A model generated the notes under the pieces. That model was not told the origin of the DNA, made no database searches, and was given only the letters and a program-made list of their open reading frames with translations. Positions 33,022-45,326 of a DNA stretch of 64,000 nt are shown here, piece after piece (within the stretch, counting starts at the first letter, position 1; every line of letters begins with the position of its first letter). Made by a program: the position numbers and the translations under genes. The stretch is from Oehlia diaphana (taxonomy: Eukaryota > Glomeromycota > Glomeromycetes > Glomerales > Glomeraceae): assembly GCA_003833135.1 (NCBI GenBank), contig QZLH01000429.1:17422-81421 (forward strand), in the 5' to 3' direction.

Positions 33022-34086
33022 GAATGTATCAGAAAGTGCACGATCAAAATCACTTGACACTGTACTCAAAATAGATAACGTTCTGAAAGGACCGAAGTTC
33101 GCAGGAATTCCAGGCGACTCCACTCATCTACTCATGATCCTCTGATTACATTAAATAGCACCTCGTTCACTAGTACTTCTTTCCCTCTTCCAAAAGGAAT
33201 AACTTTGAAAACACATTTCACTCTTGTAGAAGAGTAAATTAGGCGCGTATGTCGTAAATACTTCAGAAAAGCTTGTCTCCCTATCCAAAAGTGACATTCA
33301 GCAAGATCTTTTTAACCGAATTCACACGCTAGCTGGAAAAATTGTGGGAGATCGGTTACAACGCAGGATGTAATATATCAATCGCAGCAGAAGCAAAATT
33401 AACGCGATAGTACTCTTCATGACGTGCAGTTTAAAATCGGCGACCTGGTTCTTCTCTATCAGAGTCATAATGGAAGACGCCGTTCCAAAAAGCTTTAGAA
33501 AGGATAATGATTTCAAATAATCTAGTGACCTTCATCCTCTCAATATCAATAAAATTGAATGCATCAGAAAGTGCACGATCAAAATCATAACAAAAAAACT
33601 TGACACTGTACTCAAAATAGATAACGTTCTGAAAGGACCGAAGTTCGCAGGAATTCCAGGTGACTCTACCCATCTATTTCTGATTCTCTGATTAGCACCT
33701 CGTTCATCAGTACTTCTTTCCTCTTCCACAAGAGTGAAATGTGTCTTCAAAATTATTCCTTTTGGAAGTAAGATTAGGCGTGTATGTCGTAAATACTTCA
33801 GAAAAGCTTGCCTCCCTATCCAAAAGTGACATTCAGCAAGATCTTTTTAGCCGAATTCACACGCTAGCTGGAAAAATTGTGTGAGATCGACTTATAACGC
33901 AGGATGTAATATATCAATCGCAGCAGAAGCAAAAGCAACGTCACGATAGTACTCTTCATGACGTGCAGTTTAAAATCGGCGACCTGGTTTCTTCTTTATC
34001 AGAGTCATAATAGAAGACGCCGTTCCAAAAAGCTTTAGAAAGGATGATGATTCCAAATAATCTTGTGACCTTCATCCTCTCAATAT
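33022..34086. repeat. 535-bp tandem duplication of element-derived sequence
   Basis: Copy 1 (33022-33547) and copy 2 (33557-34086) are near-identical in the same orientation apart from small indels. Both contain plus-strand relic frames: KLVSLSKSDIQQDLF/KLASLSKSDIQQDLF, and a stretch reading LHDVQFKIGDLVLLYQSH in copy 1. The latter resembles the end of Ty3/gypsy integrases ('FKVGDxVLLY'). Stops occur in all frames. Within copy 2 a roughly 48-base piece is inverted relative to copy 1 (33185-33234 against 33721-33768). Confidence 0.75.
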
Positions 34087-34384
34087 GTATAAGAAACGAA
34101 GTATGCACATCATCACTGCATACAGTTTATCAGAGAAATTCAAGGAAATTAATAAATACTAGGAAAAGAAATTGTTTCTAATCTAGAAATCACAGCTATA
34201 GATTATATATAACGAATAAAAATTTTCATAGGTGAGGCTTTCACTGCAGTTATGCAACAAATAATCGTTCAACCTTCTGCTACTGCTGCTAGTAAAGCGT
34301 GGGGAGCAGTCCATGTGTATGGCGTATAAAATTTTTCTTCTATCCTAAAGAAATACACTAATGACTCTATCTGAGTCTATGTAT
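34087..34384. other. spacer between element relics
   Basis: A 29-codon open piece (about 34230-34315) reads GEAFTAVMQQIIVQPSATAA on the plus strand. It looks like a real coding relic but is unidentified. Confidence 0.35.
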
Positions 34385-34770
34385 CATTATGTACATTTGA
34401 AGTTACGCCAGGCAAATTAGGAGTCGTTGGGAGAGAATTAATAAATTTGATCATTCAATCAGTCACACCACTTCTCCACATACCGACTAAGCTGCAGATA
34501 ATTCATCATCCAAAACCGTATGAGATTTTCTTATCTCAATGTTTCTAAAATCGAGATATTATACTACGACCACATGAAGGTGGAATGCAGCGAATTTCCG
34601 AAATACATCATCCTTATGCACCAATTTATTATGTTCTTATGTTTCCTAGAAGGTGAAGATGGAACTTATGCGCTTTGAGAACACCACTTCCAAATGCCGA
34701 AGTTGCGATTTCGCTTCAATATTATTATTACAAAATAGGATATATTCATATTTACGATTACAAAACTCAA
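34385..34770 (+). pseudogene. Helitron replicase/helicase relic
   Basis: The reading RDIILRPHEGGMQRISEIHH, then PYAPIYYVLMFPRR (34550-34652), followed after a shift by EDGTYAL and then VAISLQYYYYKIGY, matches the N-terminal region of Helitron Rep/helicase proteins, which normally read 'D(I/L)xLxxxxGGLQRIxExHPSYxPLxYVLLFPxGEDG' and then 'SMREYYxYR'. Multiple frameshifts and stops make it dead. The rolling-circle endonuclease HUH motif, which would lie further on, is absent. Confidence 0.6.
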
Positions 34771-35248
34771 CCCCAAATAAAAATTCATTATTTTGATTCA
34801 CTCCGTTAAAGAACGGATAATGATAACGTTTTATTTTGGAACCGTTCTGTTAACGGTGTTACTCTATTACGAAGAATGTATACATATATTTTATATAGTT
34901 AACAAATAAAAAAGTTTTTCATTTTTTTTTAGTTACATTTTTAAATTATATAAATGTATTTGTATTGTAGTAGTATGATCGATTGGTCACGCGTAGCCAT
35001 GAGCCAATTGAGCCACGATCGACGATTATGGTGTTTTTTAATCGGATCATTCTTTATTTTGGTGCATAAATGACAATTAATGTAGCACGCGTTTAATTGG
35101 ACGGATTTGAACCGGATTTGATCATGAAAAATCACATACAAGTTAATAAATAAGGTAAACGCTATAACAGATACAACCGAACTTTTTTGATTGCGATTAA
35201 TTGACATAACTTTAATATTTTTAAAAATTTTCAAATGCAGTTATTATA
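34771..35248. other. spacer between element relics
   Basis: No recognised gene. A minus-strand frame (34941-35234) lacks family resemblance. Confidence 0.45.
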
Positions 35249-36273
35249 CAGTCAACTCTCTCTAAGTGCACCCCCCTTAGGACCAGACATGAACGTGCAC
35301 TTATAGAGGGTGTGTACTTATATAATTTTATAAAATTTCATGTGATATATAAAAATTATACTTTNNNNNNNNNNNNNNNNNNNNNNNNNNNNNNNNNNNN
35401 NNNNNNNNNNNNNNNNNNNNNNNNNNNNNNNNNNNNNNNNNNNNNNNNNNNNNNNNNNNNNNNNNNNNNNNNNNNNNNNNNNNNNNNNNNNNNNNNNNNN
35501 NNNNNNNNNNNNNNNNNNNNNNNNNNNNNNNNNNNNNNNNNNNNNNNNNNNNNNNNNNNNNNNNNNNNNNNNNNNNNNNNNNNNNNNNNNNNNNNNNNNN
35601 NNNNNNNNNNNNNNNNNNNNNNNNNNNNNNNNNNNNNNNNNNNNNNNNNNNNNNNNNNNNNNNNNNNNNNNNNNNNNNNNNNNNNNNNNNNNNNNNNNNN
35701 NNNNNNNNNNNNNNNNNNNNNNNNNNNNNNNNNNNNNNNNNNNNNNNNNNNNNNNNNNNNNNNNNNNNNNNNNNNNNNNNNNNNNNNNNNNNNNNNNNNN
35801 NNNNNNNNNNNNNNNNNNNNNNNNNNNNNNNNNNNNNNNNNNNNNNNNNNNNNNNNNNNNNNNNNNNNNNNNNNNNNNNNNNNNNNNNNNNNNNNNNNNN
35901 NNNNNNNNNNNNNNNNNNNNNNNNNNNNNNNNNNNNNNNNNNNNNNNNNNNNNNNNNNNNNNNNNNNNNNNNNNNNNNNNNNNNNNNNNNNNNNNNNNNN
36001 NNNNNNNNNNNNNNNNNNNNNNNNNNNNNNNNNNNNNNNNNNNNNNNNNNNNNNNNNNNNNNNNNNNNNNNNNNNNNNNNNNNNNNNNNNNNNNNNNNNN
36101 NNNNNNNNNNNNNNNNNNNNNNNNNNNNNNNNNNNNNNNNNNNNNNNNNNNNNNGCACGGTGTTAATAAAAAGGATGCACTTAACTACTAAGTCCCAAGC
36201 TCGGGACTGAGCTTGGGAGTGTACTTACAGGTGGAGTGTACTTATAGAGGGTGCGCTTAGAGAGAGTTGACTG
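35249..36273. mobile_element. pogo/Tigger-like element with an internal assembly gap
   Basis: Terminal inverted repeats begin CAGTCAACTCTCTCTAAG at the left and end with the complement at the right. Each is bordered by TA, the target site of the Tc1/mariner/pogo superfamily, and the opening CAGT...CTC fits pogo-type ends. Subterminal copies of CTTATAGAGGGTG lie on both sides. Only about 116 bases on the left and 119 on the right are known; the rest is N. The gap could hide a transposase or only further repeats. Confidence 0.65.
35365..36154. other. assembly gap (790 N)
   Basis: All bases are N. Any open frame across it is an artefact. It sits wholly inside the pogo-like element, consistent with a repeat that the assembler could not resolve. 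Confidence 0.99.
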
Positions 36274-39200
36274 TATATTATTTATCACGGTTTAATTTTA
36301 TTAAAGTAGCTTAAATGTATATAAAAATCTTATTTTTTAACAAACATAGAAAGGATAATAACATGGTAGAGAACGATGGAAGGGAAAAAAGAAAGAAAGA
36401 ATAATTTGAAAAAGAAATAAAAGAAACGAAAAAAAAAAAAATTTAACCAGATCGAAAAACGAAGAATGCTGTTACATAAAAAACTATTTCCGTATTATGG
36501 ACTCGTTATATGAAGAAACAATCTATGCTGTTGTCTCTTCATTTTCTAACATTATATTATCTATTCTATTAATACTTTTTTTACAAAAAATTATATACAA
36601 TTAAAAATAAATATACAAATAAAATAAACTGAATTATAAAATAAAAAATAAATATTAGTTAAAAAATGATTTTTTTTTAAAAAAAAATTTCAAATTAAAG
36701 AATATTGTAATATGTATATATTACCTTCCAATTTTGAACGAAGAGGGGTGTATACTGTATATATATATGATTTAAAAATATGGAAGGATATTGGTAGAAA
36801 GATTTGTGAATAAAAATGAAAAGGAAAAAAAAATTATATTTATTTGTGTGGATTTATTTGTGTGGTAGAATCTTATATTTGTTTTCAATTAAAAAAAATT
36901 TAATTATCTTAGAAATTTTAATTGCTTAATATTCATATAATTAACATATGGTGAATAATTGAGCACAACTCACAACTCGCAATCAACAAATTATAGCTGA
37001 TTTTATACTTAATCGCGACTTGTACGCAGTAAAAACGAAAAGTACATGATACGTATCGGAATAATGGATTCTTGTAAAATATGTTAGTTACGGATAAAAC
37101 CATTAGCCTGATCCACAATAATAACAATAATAACGACGATGGAGGTTTCATTATCATCAAATATATTTTACCGCATCATTTATAAAATGAAATAAGTAAA
37201 TTAAAAATAGAATGCTTATTCAATTCATATGGATTTGCATGATAAGAATGCGAGCGATTCTTTAATTAAAAATAAATTGGGATATAATATTATAATTTAC
37301 ATTATATTATTCTAAATTCATTGCAGATGAATCTATTTATACTCTTTTTATTCATGAATAAAAAGTTGATAATTGGTGAATGAATGAAGAAACTGCCAGG
37401 TCTTTTAACAAATGACAACAACTCTATTTCATGGGGAGTTGGTTTTTTTCCCAGAAGGGAAAAAAAATCATGTTAATCCCCTGGAGAATGTTACTCATTA
37501 AATATTTACTATTTAAAAACTCTTTTAAGCTAAATTAGTAATTTCCCAGCTATCTATATAACATCATTTATGAACTCAGTTAATCACTCGCAATTTTTAA
37601 AGATTAGTAATAAAAGGTGATCATGAGTGACACTTTAGTGCGACAGGGGATTATAATGAGTACTTAGTTAAAAAAGGAAATTTCTTTTGTTCATTCATTA
37701 AATTAATCAATCAAACCGATTCAGGACCGTTTGTATAGATTGGCCTGGTTCGGTTCTGAACGAAGCGTACTGGGTTTAAGGAAAAATATATTTTCCGGAA
37801 TTGTTTTATTTCACGTGAAAAAATTAATTTCACTCTGACAATATTTATAAATTTTTTTACAATTTCTATTTTGAGAGCAGAATTGTCGGAGTTATTTCGC
37901 AAACCAACAACTCTTTTGAGACAAACTAATGAAAACCCGAGAAAGATTGTCATTTCGGTAACCAATCCAATGACGGGACTGATTTTCGGAATTAATTTGT
38001 CCCGAAGTGCCTGCCCGACGTACTACCGACGAACAATTATATTTCCCGAAAATTAATATAACGAAAAAATACAATTTCGGCTAAATAATAATATCAGATA
38101 TTAAATTGATACTTTATAAATTGTAAATCTAATTTTGGTAAGAATTAATAAAATAATTTATCCGATATCACGTGATTTTATATGATTATTAATAGGACAA
38201 ATTTATCCTGAACCGGGGCGGGGGTCCAGGTTCTTTATCCTAAACCCCCTATATAAATAAGTTTTTTTAGAGTAATTGTCGCGTGATTAATACAGTTGCG
38301 GTCTAGATAAGAAGCTAAGAACCTGAATAAATCGCATTAAATCGTATTTAAATCACGTGATACCAGATAAATCACTTATTCGGCACTTCGTACAGTACAT
38401 TTAGTATTGTACGTATTGTTCTGTACTGATACTTTAGTACAATAAATTATAATGTATATTTATTATCTTAAATTTAAAGTTTATTTTAAAACAAATTTTT
38501 TTTTTACATCTTTTACATCTATAATAATAATCTAAATTTGATAATAAATTATTCTTAAACATTTTTTTTTATTTAAATAAACAAATAATATTGTAAAAAC
38601 GTATAATAGTATAGAACCGTACTGTATTATAAAGAATTATGATCATCGTCAAATCAAATGTCCATGTGGATCTTGTTAATATTCTAATTCCGGTCGATTT
38701 TCTGATCATTACCTGATCTACTCAGAAAATTGCGTCATATGTTTTTTTTTTGAAAATTAATATTTTTTTTTTTTTAATATCGTACAATTTTTTTTTAAGT
38801 TATACACATATATATTTATATATATACAGTATATATTTAGAGAATAAAAAAGAAAACATTTACCCATATTAATTCATATTGACTATTTTTCTTTGATAAA
38901 ACTTTCTCATTTAGGTTCTTAATTTTATTTTACTTTATTTAATATACAGTATATATATATATATATAAATCTCTAAACAAAAAATAACAGATGACTGATT
39001 CTGAAACGCCAAGAATTTTAGAATTATTAATAAATTATCATTTGAAACATGTTAGATTATTAGAATCAAGTAAAACTGATTAACCTATTAAAGATTTTGA
39101 AAAGTCCTCATGAATTTTTTTTTTTTTTTTTTTGTGCGGCGTGCAAAAATTCATTGTAAAATTTTATTTAAAAATCAAACAATACATTTTATTCGTTTAT

Positions 39201-40041
39201 CTAATATATTTCACATATATGTTTGTACCAATTATTTTAAAATAAACAGCAAATTTGTACAATAAATAAAAAAGAAGAAAAAAAAGAAAAAAAGAATTTT
39301 GTTTTTTTTTAAATCACTATTTAATGTTACTTTTACAGAAGTCTATATCTTAAAAGGTCTCATAAAATACGCCCTCGATGATCACATTGTTATATTACTC
39401 TTTTTGCGTAATTCATTGAGATGGAATCTCCTTTCCATCGACCGTTAAAACGCGAAAAAGGAAATGCACCATGTGACTTTTGGCCAAGATTATGCATACA
39501 CGTTCGGCAAAAGGATCTGCAATTTTGTTAAGGCATTAATATTGTTATTTTTGATTCAATCAATTTGCCACATACTAATTCATAAAAAGTTAGATCGATT
39601 AATGACAGTGAATAAAGGGTAGGGTCTACAAATAAGATTTATAAATTTTTTTGGGGGTATTTCCAAATGCATCATTCAATAGTAACAAATGTGGACCTAA
39701 AATTTAACTATAGATCAACTAAAAATTTATACCATTATGGAAGCAATAATTCGTGTTACTTTCATCTAAGCCAAATTTCTTTGTCAAACGCCGTATTACC
39801 GTATACTATAACCTGTTTGAAAAAAAAATCTGCGCCTAAATTTATTTCATGTTTTTGTAAAAAAAAAAGTAAACATAAATTTAAAAAGTGGTTAGTGAAA
39901 TTTATTAATAGAACGGATAGGATAAATATATTTATATATTTCCACCCTAGTATTATAACTACAGTAGTTGAGTCATATATATATACAGTATATATTTTTT
40001 AATTATTTTCATTATGAATTTAATTAACTGATGATTAAGAC
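36274..40041. other. gene-poor AT-rich stretch
   Basis: No coding sequence recognised in 3.8 kb. The stretch 36360-36440 is A/G-rich. TACAGTATATAT-type palindromic words occur near 36755, 38825, 38945 and 39985. A G/C-rich run ACCGGGGCGGGGG lies near 38212. The open frames at 36933-37160, 37711-38074 and 39667-40002 have no family resemblance. Confidence 0.5.
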
Positions 40042-40236
40042 GACGGTATCGGGACTTTTCGCCGTAGGGATACTTCGCCGAATGGATATTTTGTCGAATG
40101 AACATCGCCGAAAAATTATTTTATTGTTTTATACTAAAATACATAAAGAATTTTTTCTAGAAACATTTTAAATAATTTATTTTTTATTTCGGCGAAATGT
40201 CCATTCGGTGAAATGGAATTCGGTGAAATGTACCGT
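40042..40236. mobile_element. short foldback element with repeated TTCGCCGAATGG words
   Basis: Both ends carry inverted ACGGTA. Each arm repeats the word TTCGGCGAAATGTCC or TTCGCCGAATGGA, two to four times, in opposite orientation. The AT-rich centre (about 40115-40190) is non-coding. It is about 195 bases long and looks like a MITE or foldback repeat with internally repeated arms. Confidence 0.6.
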
Positions 40237-41013
40237 AACCTTTTTTTTACAAAAAAAAAAATTATTGGTTAATCGATTATTAATATGTCATCTAATCGAC
40301 GTTTTTTATTCCTGATTATTGACAGGCGGACTGTGAAAAAACGCTGATCACGCGGACAATGAAATCGTAAAATTTTATTTTCGCACCAATAAAATCAACA
40401 TTTCTTACATATTATCATTTAGTGATAGTACAATACTATAATATTATTTATATTTTATTTTATATTTTATTATTCAATCTTTTTATGGGGCACAGCCCCT
40501 TTTACTGTGATTATTGTCCTTTTTCAGTTTAAATTAATACAATTAATACAAAAATGGTTTAGCTTTTTTTCATTATCGTTTTAGTGAAAGGCATTTCGAT
40601 TATACACTATGCAGATACAGTTAATAATTCGTATAAAAAAAAAAAAGAAATTTTTTTCATTATCGGTCACAAAAAAAAAACCATGAGGATTTTAAACAAA
40701 AGAAAGTAAGTAGTCAATGTGACAAATTAATTAATATATTTATATATAATTTTGATTTTTGCGATAAACCAATGATTTACGTTTTTTGTAATGTTTTTGT
40801 TCATGTTGAAAGAGAAAAAAAGGTAACGCCCTTTGCCGTTATTATGGATCGACGAAATATAAATAAGGATATTTTTCAACGTCCTTTTTCTTCAGATTCT
40901 TCCCTACAATTTTTTTTAAAAAAAAATCAAATAAAAATAAAAATTTTTTCTACACTATAAATGAACATTTTTTTTTTCTTTTTTTCTTTTAAAAAAAAAA
41001 AAAAAATTAAACG
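40237..41013. other. intergenic, promoter side of the next gene
   Basis: AT-rich with poly-A and poly-T runs at 40970-41012 directly before the start codon, a typical leader for genes in this window. No gene recognised. Confidence 0.5.
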
Positions 41014-42060
41014 ATGGAGTCTTTAAGCAGTGAATTAAAAGTTGAAATCTTTAAATACGTATCTAGACCTATGTCACTTATTCTTATCAATCGTAATTGG
41101 TATTCTACCTCACAAAATCCTCATGCTCGCGCCGAATGGTTAATTTATAAATACGGTAGAGCACATGTTTTATTTCATGCTATTAGGTTAGAAAATTTCG
41201 CAACAGTAGAAGTTGTACAAACATTACTTGCTAAGAAAGCTATCATATCAAGATACATTGTACAACGATTGATGATGCAATTCGGTACTTACGATCAAAG
41301 ATTAATCGAGATGAGAATTAAATACAATACAAATATTAAAGTACCTAAAAATAAACCGTGGGCAAGTGATTTGCCTCTTTCAGTTTTTACGAAATTAATA
41401 ACTGAAGCAACTAATGAACTGAAATTGAATTTTACTATCAGGGGAAACGATTTAGAATTATTTCATTACTTAACTGCTGGTGCTCATGCGATCGATCAAG
41501 CACCACCCATTCTTCTCAAAAATCTTCAAGAAATTGAGGATTTAATTTTAAATAAAAAATTCATTCCCTTTCCATCTCGTCCAAGACTTACTACAGCATA
41601 CCAACTTTCCGTAGGTGTAACTGAACAATTTCCATCGCAAGATGGTTATGAAAATAAACTAGAAATTAATTTAATTTCGAGAGCAATTCTCATCCACCCG
41701 GAGCTTGTGACATTATGGAAGAAAATTGGGTATAATGAAGTATGCAGTGATATGAATGGATTAGTTATGAAAGGTTTCTTTGTCGTGTGTTTTCCTCCAA
41801 ATCCAATAAATACTTGGGTGTGTCCAAGTTCAGATACTGTAGCTGGGAAGATACAAAAACTAATTAATCTTGGTTTTCAACTTACCGATAATATAATTGA
41901 GGATTTAATAAAGATGTTCAAATCAAAAATGAAAACCATTGGAGAATCATTATTAAATTCTTTTTTTAAAATTAGAGGTAATTCTATACCGCCAATTGTT
42001 GAAACAACTTTGATTGAAATTAGAAAAATCAAAAAGAAGAGAAGAAAAAGAAAAAGATGA
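41014..42060 (+). CDS. F-box-like protein of the 'HARAEWLI' type
   Basis: A single-exon frame of 348 residues. Residues 1-45 form a short F-box-like start (MESLSSELKVEIFKYVSRPM, with LILINRNWYSTS). They are followed by PHARAEWLIYKYGRAHVLFH and ISRYIVQRLMMQFGTYDQRL, phrases I associate with a large Rhizophagus family that pairs an F-box with repeat-like helical segments. The body is helical with no catalytic motif. The C-terminus is strongly basic (KIKKKRRKRKR, the last 11 residues), which could serve nuclear import. It is distinct from the leucine-rich F-box genes nearby. The start ATG follows a long A-run. Function in SCF ubiquitin ligases is inferred from the N-terminus only. Confidence 0.8.
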   Translation: MESLSSELKVEIFKYVSRPMSLILINRNWYSTSQNPHARAEWLIYKYGRAHVLFHAIRLENFATVEVVQTLLAKKAIISRYIVQRLMMQFGTYDQRLIEMRIKYNTNIKVPKNKPWASDLPLSVFTKLITEATNELKLNFTIRGNDLELFHYLTAGAHAIDQAPPILLKNLQEIEDLILNKKFIPFPSRPRLTTAYQLSVGVTEQFPSQDGYENKLEINLISRAILIHPELVTLWKKIGYNEVCSDMNGLVMKGFFVVCFPPNPINTWVCPSSDTVAGKIQKLINLGFQLTDNIIEDLIKMFKSKMKTIGESLLNSFFKIRGNSIPPIVETTLIEIRKIKKKRRKRKR

Positions 42061-43874
42061 TGAAAATCTTTGAAAATTTGAAATTATTTAATAATGAATA
42101 TATAAATAGATTTTTTTAAAATTCATAAAAATTTTTTCTTGATTGTGCATCGTTCATATGGTTATTCATTTTTAAAGAGTAATTTCATGAAATTATTATT
42201 ATGATAAATAATTTTATTATATTTTGTAATGATTATTTCTTTAATATATAAATATAAAAAAATTATTCAAGTTATTACTACTACTACTTTTAATATAATT
42301 TTTTATGTCATTCCTTAAATTAAAAAAAAAAATAAGTATTTATGATTAAAAGTTTATTTTATTTATTTATTGTATAAGACTAATTTTAACCCAGGGTGAT
42401 TGAGCGATTTAACCTACTAGTAAATTGTATATAATTATATAATTTTGCCCAAATTTTCAAAAAAAAAAATGTAAATTATGATTACAATTAAAATTGAGAA
42501 AACTTGGTCATTGTGCTCTTAATAAATAAAATCTATATAAAGCGAAATGAATAATAACACAAATAATTTTTTTTTTTAAGAAAAAAAATGATTGTTATAA
42601 AATATAAATTTTAGAGGGGTAATTTAACCCAGGTTATTTAACCCAGGGGGCAAGTTAGCAAAATTCTTATTTATTTATATTTATTTATATTTATTAATTA
42701 ATTAATTAATTAATCTCTAAACACGTTTAATTATCAATAATAACGATAAATTTTCATGAAAAAATTTATATGTATGAAGTGGCCAGTTTACCCGTTTGGC
42801 TACGTAAACGGTTAGTCGGTTAGTACAATTTTTTTTAAAAAAATTTTCTTTGTGGCTGATTTGTTAGGTTGATAATCGATGACGGATCTACGTTTTCATA
42901 AATAATATAAATAGGTTGTATAAATGTGGCACCACGTGACTGTAAAATATGTAGATTAAATTTTTATGTTAAATAAAATAAATTAAAAACTGTTACCTGG
43001 TTATAGTCATTTTTTATGTTAATTACAAAATTCTCTTGTCATTTTGCATATATCTTGTATACAAATTTTTAATAAAAAATTTTATCCGTTATTTTTGTAA
43101 AAACTGAGCCTTTCACGGATCCATTCACGGAAATGTAAATAATTGCGGATACATGAGCCTTTTACGGAAAAAAGAAAAAGTATCGATTTTTTTACAGGGC
43201 TAACGTGCAAAACAATCGGTAGTCCTTTGAATTGAGCATTAATACATTCAATATTCAAATATACAGAAGGATAACTTAAATTACGAAAATATTTAATGAT
43301 ATGTTAAAATTGTTATTTAATACTTCTTTCTTTCTTTTTTCATTAAACAAAAAAAGAAATTTATTAAAACATTTACTCTAAAGTGAAATCTAAACATTTT
43401 TAAATTCTAAATAATTCGTCACTTGCGGATACATTTATTTATAGGAATAATTATTAAATATAAAATATGCTTATACTAACACCGACTTTTATCTGGTTGG
43501 CATCCAGAATTCAGGCGCGTCGGTCGGCTATAAACAGCCCGTTAGGGAAGTTCCATCATCATCCAAGGAATATCAATTGGCTTTGAAATATCAAACGGCT
43601 TTAAAAATTGATGGAAATTTTTATTTCAATTTTGATCTAACGATAAAAAAAAAAAATTTTAATTGGATTGTTCTACACAAAAGATCTTATAATATCAGAT
43701 GTGAAATACCAAGCCAACACTAAGCCAACTTGAAAATAGTAGTATGACACATGACTATTATGTTCAATGAAACTTTATAAAAAGAACGACTTTTCGTCTC
43801 ATTTTTATTCAGTTAACGAACGACTTTCTTTTTTTTTAAAAAAAAAAATTATTTGTTATATTTTAATAACAACA
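42061..43874. other. intergenic, no gene recognised
   Basis: AT-rich. TTAACCCAGG words recur near 42390, 42625 and 42640. TTAATTAATTAATTAA runs lie near 42695. The frame of the next gene is open upstream to 43767, but the extra residues are not family-like. Confidence 0.5.
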
Positions 43875-45326
43875 ATGCATCAACTCCCCGTTGATTGTTT
43901 GGATGAGGTTTTTGAACATTTAGCTGATGATGAATTTACTTTACGTTCATGCATTTTGGTAAATCGACTTTGGTGCAAAGTTTCCGTAAGGATTTTATGG
44001 GGAAATGCCTGGAATTACAATTTTTCAGATTTTAGAACTTTAATTGCTTGTCTCCCAAGCGAGTCGAAAAAAATTTTATCCAATAATGGAATTATGATTT
44101 CAACCCCAACTTTAGAAATTCCAACTTTCGATTATGCATCATTTTGTAAAGTTCTACCAGTTAAACGAACTTATAAAATGCTTGAATTACTTATTGGAAA
44201 GCATATTGGAAACCATTCCATTTCTCCACAAAATTTATTTATTAAAGCTCATATAACGACGCAGGAAGTATTCAAAATGTTCATGAATCAAATAACTTCT
44301 TTAAAGATTTTAGATTATCTACACTATCAAGAAATTGGTTTTACTTCCTACCCTAGAGCAAGGAATTGTTTAAAATATCTCTCAGAATTATATTGTAGTT
44401 CAGATACTTCCTCCGATTTTTTTTATCAATTATCTCAAATCTGTCATAATATTTCATTATTAGACATCACAGTTGTAGATCGTCTTCCTTGTGGGTTGAT
44501 AAATTTAATTTCTGTTCAACAAAGTTTAAAATGTCTTAATTTATCAATATATTATGTTCCGACAGATTTATCTTTATTATTGACAAGAGTTCCCAATACA
44601 TTGACTAAATTACGACTTTATGGAGGTAGTGATGGTATTTCATTATCATTTATAATTAGGTTAACAAATTTACAAGAACTACAATTGTCATATGAAGTTA
44701 AAGAATGGTTTAAAGATTTTGAAATTTTACAATACACTATTTTTCCAAAGTTACAAATTTTAAAATTTAAATATGAAGTTCCTAATTGGAAATTATTAAT
44801 AAAATTCTTGGAACATAATGGAAAAAATTTGAAAGAAATCTATTTTTGTGATTATAGTATGGTTTATAATAATAATTCATTAAATTTATCAATTGCTAGA
44901 AATTGTCCAATTCTTAATAATCTTTCGACCGGAATTAAAAGTAATGAATTGGAAACATTAAAAATAATTGTTGAAAGTTGTCACAATTTAAAAAGTATTA
45001 AAGTTTGGTGTGGTGGACCATTTATAAATGAGAAAGATGCATTAGAAATAATTTTGGAATATTCAAAAAATATTGATGAAGTAATATTATATTATCATTA
45101 TGATGCACAATTTGAAATATTCCCGGAAGAATTAGATTCCATTTTTATAAATTGGTCAAATCATATATCACAAAAGTCAATTTCATTGATTCTTATTACT
45201 GATACTTGTATTGTGTCAAGCTTAGACAAAAATTATAAGAATTTGAAAATCATTGAAAAATATATTGATTTAGGTATTATTAAGAAATTTGAAATTACAG
45301 ATTATGAAGATTTAGAATATATTTAA
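43875..45326 (+). CDS. F-box/leucine-rich repeat protein
   Basis: The chosen start at 43875 gives 483 residues beginning MHQLPVDCLDEVFEHLADDE, with the F-box signature LRSCILVNRLWCKVSVRILW at about residues 25-45. An upstream in-frame ATG at 43767 would add 36 residues of low-complexity sequence, including a poly-Lys/Phe stretch from homopolymers. It is rejected because the paralogue at 47213 starts at the same place as the shorter form. The body has leucine-rich repeats with LSELYCSSDTSSDFFYQLSQ and ICHNISLLDI, then IARNCPILNNLS, ESCHNLKSIKVWCGG and a C-terminal EKYIDLGIIKKFEI. Very close paralogue of the gene at 47213, and a likely tandem duplicate. Presumed substrate receptor of an SCF ligase. 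Confidence 0.88.
   Translation: MHQLPVDCLDEVFEHLADDEFTLRSCILVNRLWCKVSVRILWGNAWNYNFSDFRTLIACLPSESKKILSNNGIMISTPTLEIPTFDYASFCKVLPVKRTYKMLELLIGKHIGNHSISPQNLFIKAHITTQEVFKMFMNQITSLKILDYLHYQEIGFTSYPRARNCLKYLSELYCSSDTSSDFFYQLSQICHNISLLDITVVDRLPCGLINLISVQQSLKCLNLSIYYVPTDLSLLLTRVPNTLTKLRLYGGSDGISLSFIIRLTNLQELQLSYEVKEWFKDFEILQYTIFPKLQILKFKYEVPNWKLLIKFLEHNGKNLKEIYFCDYSMVYNNNSLNLSIARNCPILNNLSTGIKSNELETLKIIVESCHNLKSIKVWCGGPFINEKDALEIILEYSKNIDEVILYYHYDAQFEIFPEELDSIFINWSNHISQKSISLILITDTCIVSSLDKNYKNLKIIEKYIDLGIIKKFEITDYEDLEYI

Noticed and set aside
33322..33750. Minus-strand frames in the tandem duplication as genes
   Set aside because: They recur only because the DNA is duplicated. The plus strand carries the better element-like relic, and neither strand is intact.
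35312..36166. Long open frames on both strands across 35.3-36.2 kb
   Set aside because: They consist almost wholly of N from the assembly gap.
43767..43874. Upstream ATG for the F-box gene at 43875
   Set aside because: The added residues come from homopolymer runs and are absent from the close paralogue, which begins at the F-box.
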